Assembly (NCBI RefSeq): GCF_000282135.1
Contig: NZ_AKJW01000023.1
Coordinates: 1-58,605, forward strand
Direction of reading: 5' to 3'
Source: Herbaspirillum sp. CF444
GTDB lineage: Bacteria > Pseudomonadota > Gammaproteobacteria > Burkholderiales > Burkholderiaceae_D
Length of the DNA: 58,605 bases
Shown: piece after piece, positions 19,957 through 28,336 of the stretch
How the letters are laid out: each line of letters starts with the position of its first letter
How positions within the stretch are numbered: the stretch's first letter is position 1
Program-made: the position numbers and the translations under genes
Notes under the pieces: model-generated
What the model was told of the DNA's origin: nothing
Seen by the model: only the letters and a program-made list of their open reading frames with translations
The model's database searches: none

Positions 19957-21258
19957 TTACAGCAAGGGAAACAGCCCGAGCAGCACGCAGGCAATCGTCA
20001 TGACCACCGAGGCGCCGAACAGGAAAGGGATCGTGTACTTCTGATGATCGGCCAGTTCGATACCGGCAAGGCCGCACACCAGGAAGGTCGCCGGCGTCAG
20101 CGGGCTGACCGGGAAACCGGTGGTCATCTGGCCCAGCAGCGCCGCCTGCGCCACCTGGATCGACGGCACGCCGAGCATGTGGCTGACTTCCGCAATCACC
20201 GGCAGCACGCCGAAGTAGAACGAATCGGGATCGAACAGCAGGCTCAGCGGCATCGACAGCAGGCCGAGCACGACCGGGATATGCGACGCCATTTCCGGCG
20301 GCACGAAACCGACCGCCATCTTCGCCATCGCGCTCAGCATGCCGGACTTGGTCATGATGCCGGTGAACACGCCTGCCGCGAACAGAATGCTCGCCATCAG
20401 CAGCGCCGCCTTGGCATGTGCATCGATGCGTGCGCGCTGCATGTTGACGTCGGGATAGTTGATCATCAGCGCCAGCACCACGCCGATCATGAACATGACG
20501 ACGGGATCGACTTTGCCGCTGATCATCACGCCCAGCACGAATACGGTCAGGATGATGTTGATCCAGAAATTGCGCGGGCGACGGATTTTCTGTTCGTCTT
20601 CGGTCAGCGTGTGTTCCTGCACGAAACCGGCCGCGGCGCCGGCGCTCAGGCCGAGACGTTTTTCTTCCCTCAGGCCGAGCACATACGACGTGATGAAGAC
20701 GAATGTCAGGCCGACCAGCTGCACCGGAATCAGCGGCGTAAAGATGTCGCTGACGGGAATGTGCAGCGCAGCCGAAGCGCGAATCATCGGCCCGGTCCAC
20801 GGCAGGAAGTTGACGCCGGCCGCCAGCGAGGCCACGCAGGCAAGGATGCGCTTGTCGATGCCGAGGCGGTTGTACAGCGGCAGCATCGCGGGGATGGTGA
20901 TCAGGAAGGTCACGGCGCCGGAGCCGTCCAGGTGGATCAGCAGCGCCAGCAGCGCGGTGCCCGGCACGATGCGGCTGGGACGGCTGCCGACGGTGCGCAG
21001 GATGCGGCTGATGATCGGATCCAGCATGCCGGCGTCGGTGACGATGCCGAAGAACAGGATCGCGAACACGAACATGCCCGCCACCGGTGCGATGGACGTC
21101 ACCCCGGAGACGATGAATTTGGATGTCTGCATGCCGAAGCCGCCGATCAATGCGGCAGCGATGGGAATCGCAATGAGGGCGACCAGCGGCGACATCTTCT
21201 TGGTCAGAATGGCCGTGAATAGCAAAACGATCGTGATAAAGCCGAGCAGGGCGAGCAT
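19957..21258 (-). CDS. CitMHS-family citrate/tricarboxylate transporter
   Basis: 433-residue inner-membrane protein with about 11-12 hydrophobic segments. Features of the CitM/CitH metal-citrate:H+ symporter family include FGIVTDAGMLDPII, HLDGSGAVTFLI, LPWTGPMIRA, LLFDPDSFYFGVLPV and GQMTTGFPVSPLTPAT. First gene of a three-gene operon with the AtuA pair, transcribed divergently from a LysR regulator. The substrate may be citrate or another carboxylate. Confidence 0.88.
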   Translation of the reverse strand: MLALLGFITIVLLFTAILTKKMSPLVALIAIPIAAALIGGFGMQTSKFIVSGVTSIAPVAGMFVFAILFFGIVTDAGMLDPIISRILRTVGSRPSRIVPGTALLALLIHLDGSGAVTFLITIPAMLPLYNRLGIDKRILACVASLAAGVNFLPWTGPMIRASAALHIPVSDIFTPLIPVQLVGLTFVFITSYVLGLREEKRLGLSAGAAAGFVQEHTLTEDEQKIRRPRNFWINIILTVFVLGVMISGKVDPVVMFMIGVVLALMINYPDVNMQRARIDAHAKAALLMASILFAAGVFTGIMTKSGMLSAMAKMAVGFVPPEMASHIPVVLGLLSMPLSLLFDPDSFYFGVLPVIAEVSHMLGVPSIQVAQAALLGQMTTGFPVSPLTPATFLVCGLAGIELADHQKYTIPFLFGASVVMTIACVLLGLFPLL

Positions 21259-21324
21259 GCGTGTCTCCGGTGTTTTTGTTTGGCGGAATACCGGTTGGCG
21301 GTTTCCGAGGATTCTTGTCGATCC

Positions 21325-21429
21325 GTCTGGATGGGTCTATAGGTCTGATCCAGACGCTATGTAATTGCAAGGCGAGTGTAGGCAGCCTGTGATTTTGTTG
21401 TAAAGTGTATTTTTACGATTGATTAATCG
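21325..21429. promoter_or_regulatory. Divergent citMHS/lysR regulatory region
   Basis: Two inverted repeats lie in the 190-bp divergent gap: GTCTGGAT (21325-21332) with ATCCAGAC (21348-21355), spacer 15; and CGATT-GATT-AATCG (21416-21429). The first is 67 bp upstream of the transporter start and the second 20 bp upstream of lysR. Both are candidate LysR sites, for activation and autorepression respectively (inference). Confidence 0.45.
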
Positions 21430-21448
21430 GTTTTATGAATGAATTGCC

Positions 21449-22354
21449 ATGCAAGCCAATATCTCGACCAAGTTGTTGCAAGGATTTCTGGCGCTCAATG
21501 ATTGCCGCCATTTCGGCCATGCGGCCGAGCGCTGTCACGTGTCGCAGTCGGCCTTCAGCGTGATGATTCAGAAGCTGGAAGCGAGCGCCGGCGCCAGGCT
21601 GTTCGAACGCGATACCCGCAACGTGACGTTGACGCCGGAAGGGGAGCTGTTCGTGGAAGTGGCGCGGCAGTTGATGAGCGATATCGAGGCCGCGTTTTCC
21701 AACATGAGCGATTACGTTGCGCGTCGCAAGGGCAAGGTGTCCATCGCGGCTTTGCCGTCGCTGGCGGCGGGCTGGCTGCCGCCGGTGATTGCCGCTTACC
21801 GAACGCAGCATCCGGGCGTGACGGTGGAGCTGTTCGATGCGTTGTCGGACCATTGCCTGAATTATCTGCGCCAGGGCAAGGCCGACATCGCATTGACTGC
21901 GCCCGGGCCGAACCTGATGGAATTCGATACGCAGCCGCTCTGCGAGGATCCGTTTTACCTCGTCTGTCGGCGCGATCACAAGCTGGCGAAAAAACGCGTC
22001 ATCCAGGTTCCGCAACTGGCCGGTTGCGAACTGATCCACCTGGCGCGTTCGACCAGCGTGCGCCAGCATCTCGATGCGCTGCTGCAACCGGTCGGCGTGG
22101 TCAATACGGGATTGGAAGTGGAGCATCTGGCGACCGTTGCCGGTCTGATTGAAAGCGGGCTGGGCGTGAGCCTTGTGCCGGAGCTGACGCTGTTCCAGTT
22201 CCGTCATCCCAACCTGGTGGCGATTCCGTTGAATGCGCCGGACCTGGTGCGGCCGCTGCTGATCGTCAAGGCGAAGGAGCGCAGCTTGTCGATTGCCGCA
22301 CAGGGGCTGCTGGAGCTGATACAAGAAAAAAGCCGGTCAGAGTTTGCACCCTGA
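21449..22354 (+). CDS. LysR-family transcriptional regulator
   Basis: 301 residues. N-terminal winged HTH (about 1-62: LLQGFLALNDCRHFGHAAERCHVSQSAFS..), helical linker, then the substrate-binding domain (about 92-295; VSIAALPSLAAGWLPPVI; GADIALT-like QGKADIALTAPG). Divergent from the CitMHS-AtuA operon, which it probably controls in response to a carboxylate. Its final codons lie inside a hairpin that can terminate the convergent transporter gene. Confidence 0.9.
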   Translation: MQANISTKLLQGFLALNDCRHFGHAAERCHVSQSAFSVMIQKLEASAGARLFERDTRNVTLTPEGELFVEVARQLMSDIEAAFSNMSDYVARRKGKVSIAALPSLAAGWLPPVIAAYRTQHPGVTVELFDALSDHCLNYLRQGKADIALTAPGPNLMEFDTQPLCEDPFYLVCRRDHKLAKKRVIQVPQLAGCELIHLARSTSVRQHLDALLQPVGVVNTGLEVEHLATVAGLIESGLGVSLVPELTLFQFRHPNLVAIPLNAPDLVRPLLIVKAKERSLSIAAQGLLELIQEKSRSEFAP

Positions 22355-22360
22355 CCGGCT
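22322..22360 (-). terminator. Terminator of the MHS transporter gene, overlapping the lysR 3' end
   Basis: AGCCGGTCAG (22331-22340) and CTGACCGGCT (22351-22360) form a perfect 10-bp stem. On the minus strand it is followed by TTTTTTCTTG. The hairpin covers the last codons and stop of lysR. Confidence 0.75.
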
Positions 22361-22435
22361 CGACGTTCTCTCTCACTTGTACATGCTTGCTTTGTCCAGG
22401 CGAGGGAGCCGTCTGGCTTCCCCCTCGTGATGCTT

Positions 22436-24094
22436 TTAGTCTTCGGCGTAGATGTCGTTGTCCTTGGTTTCCTTGACGAAGAGCAAACCAATGACGAAGG
22501 TGATCATTGCAATGATGATCGGGTACCACAGGCCGTAGTAGATATCGCCCTTGAACGCCACCAGCGCGAACGAGGTGGTCGGCAGCAGGCCGCCGAACCA
22601 GCCGTTGCCGATGTGGTAAGGCATGGACATCGAGGTGTAGCGGATGCGGGTCGGGAACATTTCCACCAGCGCGGCAGCAATCGGACCGTAGACCATGGTC
22701 ACGTAGATCACCAGGATGAACAGCAGCAGCAAGACCATCGGCTTGTTCATCTGTTCAGGATCGGCCTTGGTGGGATAGCCGGCCAGTTTGATGTCGTCAG
22801 CCAGTTCCTTGGAGAAGGCCTTGTCTTTTGCTGCAGCATCTTCTTTTGACAGGCCGGCGGCGTCATACGAGGTGATGATCTTGTCGCCGATCTTGACGGT
22901 GGCGACGGAGCCAGGCGCGCCGGCCACGTTTTCATAGTTGACCGAAGCGGCGGACAGCTTGGCCTTGGCGATATCGCAAGACGAAGTGAACTTCTTGGTG
23001 CCGGTCGGGTTGAACTGGAATTGGCAAGTTGCCGGATCGGCAGTGACGATCACCGGCGCTTTTTGCAATGCGGCTTCCAGCGCAGGATTGGCGTAGTGGG
23101 TCAGGCCCTGGAAGATCGGGAAGTAAGTCACCGCGGCAATCAGGCAACCGCCCAGGATGATGGGCTTGCGGCCGATCTTGTCGGACAGCGAACCGAACAC
23201 GATGAAGAACGGTGTCGCCAGCAGCAGCGCCAGCGCGATCAGGATGTTGGCCAAGGCACCGTCGACCTTCAGCGATTGCGTCAGGAAGAACAGCGCATAG
23301 AACTGACCGGTGTACCAGACCACCGCTTGACCTGCCGTCAGGCCGACCAGGGCAAGGATGACCAGCTTCAGGTTTTTCCATTGGCCGAACGCTTCGGTCA
23401 GCGGCGCCTTGGAGAGCTTGCCGTCGGATTTCATCTTCAGGAAGGCGGGCGATTCATTCATCGACAGGCGGATCCAGACGGAAACGCCCAGCAGGATGAT
23501 CGACACCAGGAAAGGAATGCGCCATCCCCAATCGGCGAATGCAGCTTCGCCGACGGCGGTACGCACGCCCAGGATCACCAGTAGCGACAGGAACAGGCCC
23601 AGCGTCGCGGTTGTTTGAATCCATGCGGTGAACGCGCCGCGTTTGTGATCCGGCGCATGTTCGGCGACGTAGGTCGCTGCACCGCCGTACTCGCCGCCTA
23701 ATGCCAGGCCTTGCAGAATGCGCAGGGAGATCAGGATGATCGGAGCGGCAATGCCGATGGAGTTGTAATTCGGCAGAATGCCGACGATGAAGGTCGATGC
23801 ACCCATGATCAGGATGGTCATCAGGAAGGTGTATTTGCGACCGATCATGTCGCCCAGGCGGCCGAACACCAGCGCGCCGAAAGGACGCACGATGAAGCCG
23901 GCGGCGAATGCCAGCAAGGCGAAAATGAAGGCGGTGTTGGGATCCGTGCCGGCAAAAAATTGCTTGGCGATGATCGCTGCCAGCGAGCCGTACAGATAGA
24001 AGTCGTACCATTCAAACACAGTGCCCAGCGAAGAGGCAAAAATAACTTTGCGCTCTTCGGGCGTAATGGTGTGCGCAGTGGAAGCTGTCGCCAT
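22436..24094 (-). CDS. MFS transporter, metabolite:H+ symporter (MHS) family, with large periplasmic insert
   Basis: 552-residue inner-membrane transporter of the ShiA/ProP/KgtP group: FEWYDFYLYG (27-36), FGRLGDMIGRK (78-87), RILQGLALGGEYGGA (125-139), GSLSDKIGRKP (301-311). It is ~110 residues longer than classic members. The extra residues, about 334-449, sit between predicted TM9 and TM10, a periplasmic loop, and contain two cysteines (C357, C373). Substrate not predictable (organic acid, osmolyte or aromatic acid). Single gene with its own terminator. Confidence 0.86.
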   Translation of the reverse strand: MATASTAHTITPEERKVIFASSLGTVFEWYDFYLYGSLAAIIAKQFFAGTDPNTAFIFALLAFAAGFIVRPFGALVFGRLGDMIGRKYTFLMTILIMGASTFIVGILPNYNSIGIAAPIILISLRILQGLALGGEYGGAATYVAEHAPDHKRGAFTAWIQTTATLGLFLSLLVILGVRTAVGEAAFADWGWRIPFLVSIILLGVSVWIRLSMNESPAFLKMKSDGKLSKAPLTEAFGQWKNLKLVILALVGLTAGQAVVWYTGQFYALFFLTQSLKVDGALANILIALALLLATPFFIVFGSLSDKIGRKPIILGGCLIAAVTYFPIFQGLTHYANPALEAALQKAPVIVTADPATCQFQFNPTGTKKFTSSCDIAKAKLSAASVNYENVAGAPGSVATVKIGDKIITSYDAAGLSKEDAAAKDKAFSKELADDIKLAGYPTKADPEQMNKPMVLLLLFILVIYVTMVYGPIAAALVEMFPTRIRYTSMSMPYHIGNGWFGGLLPTTSFALVAFKGDIYYGLWYPIIIAMITFVIGLLFVKETKDNDIYAED

Positions 24095-24309
24095 GCTTGT
24101 CTCCTAGATTATTGATGTAGTGGATGTACAAACGGGCGACCCGGGCGACTCAAACTGCGCAGGCGCCATTTGTGCACGCATGGAGTGTGCGACGTGAACC
24201 TTACGCAATACTTGCTTGAAACTTACACAAGCTTACAGGCGCAATACAGGCATCGGAGCGCAGCAGGAGCGGATTGGCAGGTGTATCGACAGACGCAGTG
24301 CAGCAAAAA

Positions 24310-24927
24310 TCAGGCTGCCTGTTCTTGCAGGAAGCCGGATACTTTGGCGGCGGGCAGGCGATTGATCGCGGCCAGCAAACCGGGATCGATGCGAGGACAT
24401 TTATAGTGACCGCGCAAACGGTCGCTCAGGTGCAGCAGCAATTCGGCAGATACTTCGGCATCGGCTTCGGCCCGGTGGGCGTGGCCGCTGAAGCGAATGC
24501 CCAGATCGGCGGCCAGGCTCGACAGGCGGTAGCTGGACAGTCCCGGCAACAAGCGGCGCGACAGCAGCAGCGAACAGACCAGTTCGGAATAGCTTGCCTG
24601 CAACTCCAGACGTTCGGCTTCCGCGGCCAGGAACTTGGCGTCGAAACTGGCGTTGTGCGCTGCAAGTGCATCGCTGCCGATGAAGCGCAGCAGCTCTGGC
24701 AGGACGCGTTCCACCGACGGCGCCGAATCGACCATGTCTTGCGTGATGCCGGTCAGCGTGGTGATTTCGTAAGGGACTTCAGCGCCGCAATTGATCAGCG
24801 TGACGAAACGCTCGACGATACGGCCGTCGACGATGCGCAGTGCGGCGACTTCGGTAATGCGGGCGCCTTGCGCGGGGCTCAGGCCGGTGGTTTCGAAGTC
24901 GAGCATGACGACAGGTTGATTGATCAC
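24310..24927 (-). CDS. DEDDh 3'-5' exonuclease, DnaQ-like
   Basis: 205 residues. Exo I DFETTGLSP (10-18), Exo II around HNASFDAKFL, Exo III HRAEADAEVSAELL with the catalytic His. Lengths and motifs fit DnaQ-like exonucleases (Pol III epsilon-like or the YgdG/RNase T group). It lacks the long C-terminal alpha-subunit-binding tail of true DnaQ, so it is probably a stand-alone repair or RNA-trimming exonuclease. No operon partner. Confidence 0.85.
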   Translation of the reverse strand: MINQPVVMLDFETTGLSPAQGARITEVAALRIVDGRIVERFVTLINCGAEVPYEITTLTGITQDMVDSAPSVERVLPELLRFIGSDALAAHNASFDAKFLAAEAERLELQASYSELVCSLLLSRRLLPGLSSYRLSSLAADLGIRFSGHAHRAEADAEVSAELLLHLSDRLRGHYKCPRIDPGLLAAINRLPAAKVSGFLQEQAA

Positions 24928-25090
24928 GGTGACGCTAATCCAAAAAAATGATGACGTAAGGGCGTCATTTTAATACGCGCCGGCTTCTTCGCCGAAAACG
25001 AGGCGACGGCATGGCCTGCTTCCGTTGCCTCCTTCGCTTATCATTACGGCTTTGCCATTCATTCACCAATTTGCAGTCAGGAGAACTACC

Positions 25091-25393
25091 GTGCTCAAAC
25101 ATATCGTCATGTGGAAGCTGAAAGACCAGGCCGAAGGCGCCGACAAGGCGACCAACGCGCGCAAGATGAAGGCCTTGCTCGACGGCTGCGCCGGCCTGGT
25201 GCCCGGCATCCTCAAATTTGAAGCCGCGCTGGCGCAGCCTGGCTTGGAAGGCACTTACGACGTGGTGCTGTATTCGGAATTCGCATCCCGGGAGGCGCTG
25301 GATGCCTACCAGGATCACCCGGAGCATATCGCCATCAAACCTTTCATCGGTGCGATCCGCGAAGCACGTCAGTGCATGGACTACGAGGTCTGA
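25091..25393 (+). CDS. Dabb-family (stress-responsive alpha/beta barrel) protein
   Basis: 100 residues from a GTG with a good AGGAG site 6 bases upstream. Dabb landmarks: LKHIVMWKLKD at the N-terminus, a helix KATNARKMKALLDGC, strand TYDVVLYSEF, and YQDHPEHIAIKPFI. Dimeric ferredoxin-like fold; members include enzymes and stress proteins, activity here unknown. First of three tightly spaced genes (12 bp to the thioesterase). Confidence 0.82.
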   Translation: MLKHIVMWKLKDQAEGADKATNARKMKALLDGCAGLVPGILKFEAALAQPGLEGTYDVVLYSEFASREALDAYQDHPEHIAIKPFIGAIREARQCMDYEV

Positions 25394-25405
25394 GTTCGCG
25401 CCGAC

Positions 25406-25888
25406 ATGACTTATTCACTCTCTGAAGTCTTCACCAACGGCAATCCCTACCTCGAGAGCCTGGGCGTCGAAGTAGTTGAATACGGCGACGGCAAGGCCGT
25501 CATGGCGCTCAAGCTGTTGCCGGAATTCATGAACAGCTGGCACGTTGCGCAAGGCGGCATTTCCATGACGCTGATGGATGTGGCGATGGGATTGGCCGCG
25601 CGTACCGCCATCCCGGACGCCAAGTCGTCCGCGACGGTCGACATGAGCACCAGCTTTTTGCAGCCGGCAGGAAAGGCCGGCGAGACCATCGTGGCGCGCG
25701 GCAAGGTCTATCACCGCTCCACCACCATGTGCTTTTGCGAAGCCGAACTGTGGAACGGCGACAAGCTGGTCGCCAAGTCCATGGCCACATTCAAGGCGAT
25801 CAAGCGCGTCGACATCGCGAAGAAACTCGCGCACGAAACAAGTGAAACGCCGGCTGCCCAGGCCGCATCGCAACAGGACCTCACATGA
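25406..25888 (+). CDS. PaaI-type hotdog thioesterase
   Basis: 160-residue hotdog-fold acyl-CoA thioesterase: MNSWHVAQGGISMTLMDVAMG (the HGG-like motif here is AQGG), STSFLQPA, and the strand TIVARGKVYHRSTTMCFCEAELW. Expected to hydrolyse small or aromatic acyl-CoA thioesters in the cytoplasm. Its stop overlaps the start of the GNAT gene by 4 bp. Confidence 0.82.
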   Translation: MTYSLSEVFTNGNPYLESLGVEVVEYGDGKAVMALKLLPEFMNSWHVAQGGISMTLMDVAMGLAARTAIPDAKSSATVDMSTSFLQPAGKAGETIVARGKVYHRSTTMCFCEAELWNGDKLVAKSMATFKAIKRVDIAKKLAHETSETPAAQAASQQDLT

Positions 25889-26310
25889 AACACAACATCA
25901 AGATCGCTGCGTGGAACGATCTGCGCGAAGACGCCGCATTGATCCGCAATGAAGTTTTTGTCGCCGAGCAGAACGTGCCGGCGGAACTGGAAATGGACGA
26001 GATGGACGCCCTCTGCGTGCATGCCGTCGCTTACGACGAAGGCGGTACGCCGGTCGCCACCGGTCGTTTGCTGCCCGACGGCCATATCGGTCGCATGGCG
26101 GTGCGCAAGACGGGGCGCGGCCAGGGCATCGGCGGCGCCGTGCTGCAGGCGCTGATGGCCGCGGCGCGTCAACGCGGAGATCATGAGGTGGCGCTGAATG
26201 CACAAACTCATGCAGCGTCTTTCTACGGCAGCCATGGTTTTACGCAAGAGGGCGAAGAGTTCATGGAGGCGGGCATTCCGCATATCCACATGCGGGCGGC
26301 GTTGGACTGA
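25885..26310 (+). CDS. GNAT N-acetyltransferase, YjcF/ElaA-like
   Basis: 141 residues with a full GNAT core: EVFVAEQNVPAELEMDEMD near the N-terminus, strand VATGRLLP, acetyl-CoA pyrophosphate loop GRGQGIGGAV, and HAASFYGSHGFTQEGEEF. Members of this branch acetylate unidentified small molecules. ATGA-coupled to the thioesterase gene. The three-gene group might process one acyl-CoA-derived metabolite, but that is inference. Confidence 0.84.
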   Translation: MKHNIKIAAWNDLREDAALIRNEVFVAEQNVPAELEMDEMDALCVHAVAYDEGGTPVATGRLLPDGHIGRMAVRKTGRGQGIGGAVLQALMAAARQRGDHEVALNAQTHAASFYGSHGFTQEGEEFMEAGIPHIHMRAALD

Positions 26311-26333
26311 TTTTTTTTGCTCTGCAACATTTT

Positions 26334-26372
26334 CAGACAGTTGCTCATGGCAGCGATCACTGTCGCTGTCTG
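26334..26372 (+). terminator. Probable terminator of the Dabb-thioesterase-GNAT operon
   Basis: CAGACAG (26334-26340) pairs with CTGTCTG about 20 bases on, with further pairing outward (TTT/AAA with a bulge), and is followed by AAATTTTTTC. An eight-T run also follows the GNAT stop directly. Confidence 0.5.
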
Positions 26373-26413
26373 GAAATTTTTTCGTTGCCTGCTGGCTATG
26401 TTTCGTCGTTTTG

Positions 26414-26457
26414 TTGTGGTTTCCCACAATATCTAGGGGTATGCTGCTAATGCATAC
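26414..26457. promoter_or_regulatory. Two inverted repeats upstream of dctA
   Basis: TTGTGG-TTTC-CCACAA (26414-26429) and GTATGC-TGCTAAT-GCATAC (26439-26457) stand 90-133 bp upstream of dctA. They are candidate operator sites. A near sigma-54 sequence (TGGCA..CTGCA) closer to the gene has spacing one base too long. Confidence 0.4.
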
Positions 26458-26546
26458 TTGCGCCCGCAGTGACAGTTGCGGCTTTACGCTTGGCAATGTC
26501 GACTGCACGACAAGTTTCCTAAGATCCTAGAATAACGGAGAACCGC

Positions 26547-27866
26547 ATGGGCAAGACGCCACTTTATAAATCCCTCTACTTTCAGGTGTTGGTGGCAATT
26601 GTCATCGGCGTCCTGCTGGGACATTTCTATCCGTCATCCGGCGAGGCGATGAAGCCGCTCGGCGACGGCTTCATCAAACTGATCAAAATGATCATCGCTC
26701 CGGTGATCTTCTGTACTGTCGTGCTGGGTATCGCCGGCATGGAAGACATGAAGAAGGTCGGCAAGACCGGCGGCCTGGCGCTGTTGTACTTTGAAGTTGT
26801 CAGCACGCTGGCGCTGATCGTCGGCCTGGTGCTGGTCAACGTGCTGCAGCCCGGCGCCGGCATGAACATCGATCCGAACACCATCGATACCAAGAGCATC
26901 ACGGCTTACACCGGTCCCGGCAAGATGACCAGCACGATCGATTTCGTGATGAACATCATCCCGGTGAGCATGGTGGATGCGTTTGCCAAGGGCGATGTGC
27001 TGCAGGTGCTGTTGATCTCGGTGCTGTTCGGTTTTGCGCTGCATCGCTTCGGCGGTCGCGGCACGATGATTTTTGATTTCATCGAAAAGATCTCCCACGT
27101 CCTGTTCGCCGTTGTCGGCACCATCATGAAGGCTGCTCCTGTCGGCGCGTTCGGCGCGATGGCCTTCACCATCGGCAAATACGGCGTCGGTTCGCTGCTG
27201 TCGCTGGGCAAGCTGATGGGCACGTTCTACCTGACCTGCCTGATCTTCATTTTTGTCGTGTTGGGCATCATCACCCGTCTGCATGGCTTCAGCGTGTGGA
27301 AGTTCGTCAAGTACATCAAGGAAGAGCTGCTGATCGTGCTGGGCACCTCGTCGTCGGAATCGGTGCTGCCGCGCATGCTGGCCAAGATGGAAAACCTGGG
27401 CGCGAAGAAAACCGTCGTCGGCCTGGTGATTCCTACCGGTTATTCGTTCAACCTGGACGGCACCGCGATCTACCTGACCATGGCGGCCGTGTTCATCGCA
27501 CAAGCGACCAATACGCCGATGAGCCTGACGCAGGAACTGACCTTGCTGGCAGTCTTGCTGCTGACGTCGAAGGGCGCAGCAGGCATCACCGGCAGCGGCT
27601 TCATCGTGCTGGCGGCAACCTTGTCGGCGGTGGGCCACGTGCCTGTGGCCGGCTTGGCGCTGATCCTCGGTATCGACCGCTTCATGTCCGAAGCACGCGC
27701 CCTGACCAACACCATCGGCAACGGCGTGGCAACCATCATCGTGGCGAAGTGGAGCAATGAACTGGACGAGAAGCGTCTGCATGCTCAACTGAACAACGAG
27801 ACATCGGAAGAAGCGAATTCTCCGGAAGTCGTGCTGGATCGTACGGAAGCCAAGATGCATCAGTGA
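26547..27866 (+). CDS. dctA: C4-dicarboxylate:H+/Na+ symporter
   Basis: 439-residue DAACS-family transporter importing succinate, fumarate, malate and sometimes orotate. Visible are [14 protein letters not shown] TM1, the serine-rich reentrant loop [37 protein letters not shown] and [18 protein letters not shown]. Good GGAG site before ATG 26547. Has its own upstream palindromes and a downstream double hairpin; no dctB/dctD genes are adjacent. Confidence 0.95.
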   Translation: MGKTPLYKSLYFQVLVAIVIGVLLGHFYPSSGEAMKPLGDGFIKLIKMIIAPVIFCTVVLGIAGMEDMKKVGKTGGLALLYFEVVSTLALIVGLVLVNVLQPGAGMNIDPNTIDTKSITAYTGPGKMTSTIDFVMNIIPVSMVDAFAKGDVLQVLLISVLFGFALHRFGGRGTMIFDFIEKISHVLFAVVGTIMKAAPVGAFGAMAFTIGKYGVGSLLSLGKLMGTFYLTCLIFIFVVLGIITRLHGFSVWKFVKYIKEELLIVLGTSSSESVLPRMLAKMENLGAKKTVVGLVIPTGYSFNLDGTAIYLTMAAVFIAQATNTPMSLTQELTLLAVLLLTSKGAAGITGSGFIVLAATLSAVGHVPVAGLALILGIDRFMSEARALTNTIGNGVATIIVAKWSNELDEKRLHAQLNNETSEEANSPEVVLDRTEAKMHQ

Positions 27867-27880
27867 TGATCGATAGCGGC

Positions 27881-27949
27881 GCCATCCGGCTTGCCGGATG
27901 GCGTAAAAAAACGGCGGCGGGACTTGATTGTCCTGCCGCCGTTTTTCGT
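27881..27949. terminator. Double hairpin terminator after dctA
   Basis: First GCCATCCGG-CTTG-CCGGATGGC (27881-27902). Then a 13-bp stem ACGGCGGCGGGAC / GTCCTGCCGCCGT with one G-T pair (27911-27941) flanked by seven As and five Ts, so it can work in both directions. Confidence 0.75.
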
Positions 27950-27984
27950 TTTTATTTGCCGAAGCAAGTGTGAAACGGGCGCAC

Positions 27985-28102
27985 AAAAGAAAAGACCCAT
28001 AACGAAGGGGGAGCGTTACGGGTCTTGGTCTCCTCGCAGCCTCTTAAGGACTGGATTTATTTGGAGGTATTGTGTTCCCATTGCGCAGAATAGTCATTCT
28101 GC
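27985..28102 (-). ncRNA. Candidate small RNA B (proximal to dctA)
   Basis: Read on the minus strand, this segment has a hairpin GCAGAAT-GACT-ATTCTGC, then ACACAATACCTCCAAAT, a CCTTAAGA stretch, and a terminator-like 13-bp stem (28026-28014 with 28004-27992) followed by TTCTTTT. It shares the ordered motifs CCTCCAA..TCC..CCTTAA with the element 100 bp away. No clean promoter was found. The opposite strand could instead carry a short GTG reading frame (28072-28215). Confidence 0.35.
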
Positions 28103-28159
28103 GGTGCAGCATGGCTTGCGGGGGAATTTCGGAGAAAGAAAATCGGCGGGGCTGGCTGA

Positions 28160-28260
28160 AAAAGGCAAAAAAAAGCCCGCAACCTTGCGGTGCGGGCTTA
28201 AATCCAATTCTTTAAGGAGGAAATTGGAGGAGACAGGTGTAACTTTAATGCTCCGCACAA
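28160..28260 (-). ncRNA. Candidate small RNA A with anti-Shine-Dalgarno loop
   Basis: On the minus strand: CTCCTCC, then a hairpin CCAATT..AATTGG (28227-28204) whose 12-base loop exposes TCCTCC, then a terminator stem AAGCCCGCA..TGCGGGCTT (28200-28166) followed by eight Ts. This is the classic layout of an anti-SD regulatory RNA. It resembles element B. The 5' end is uncertain. The rest of the 470-bp dctA-NRDE gap shows nothing else convincing. Confidence 0.45.
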
Positions 28261-28336
28261 ATTCCGACTACTTTATTTCCCAAATATCAGTTATCCGTTT
28301 TACTTATATCTTGTCGTGTGGGTCATGTAGCGGCAA

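Noticed and set aside
19162..21222. Very long His/Gln/Asp-rich frame (686 codons) opposite the AtuA-CitMHS genes
   Set aside because: Antisense shadow of high-GC coding sequence; the minus-strand genes match known families along their whole length.
26485..26510. Possible sigma-54 promoter (TGGCA...CTGCA) before dctA
   Set aside because: GG and GC are 13 rather than 12 bases apart and the -12 TTGC is not matched; spacing is critical for sigma-54.
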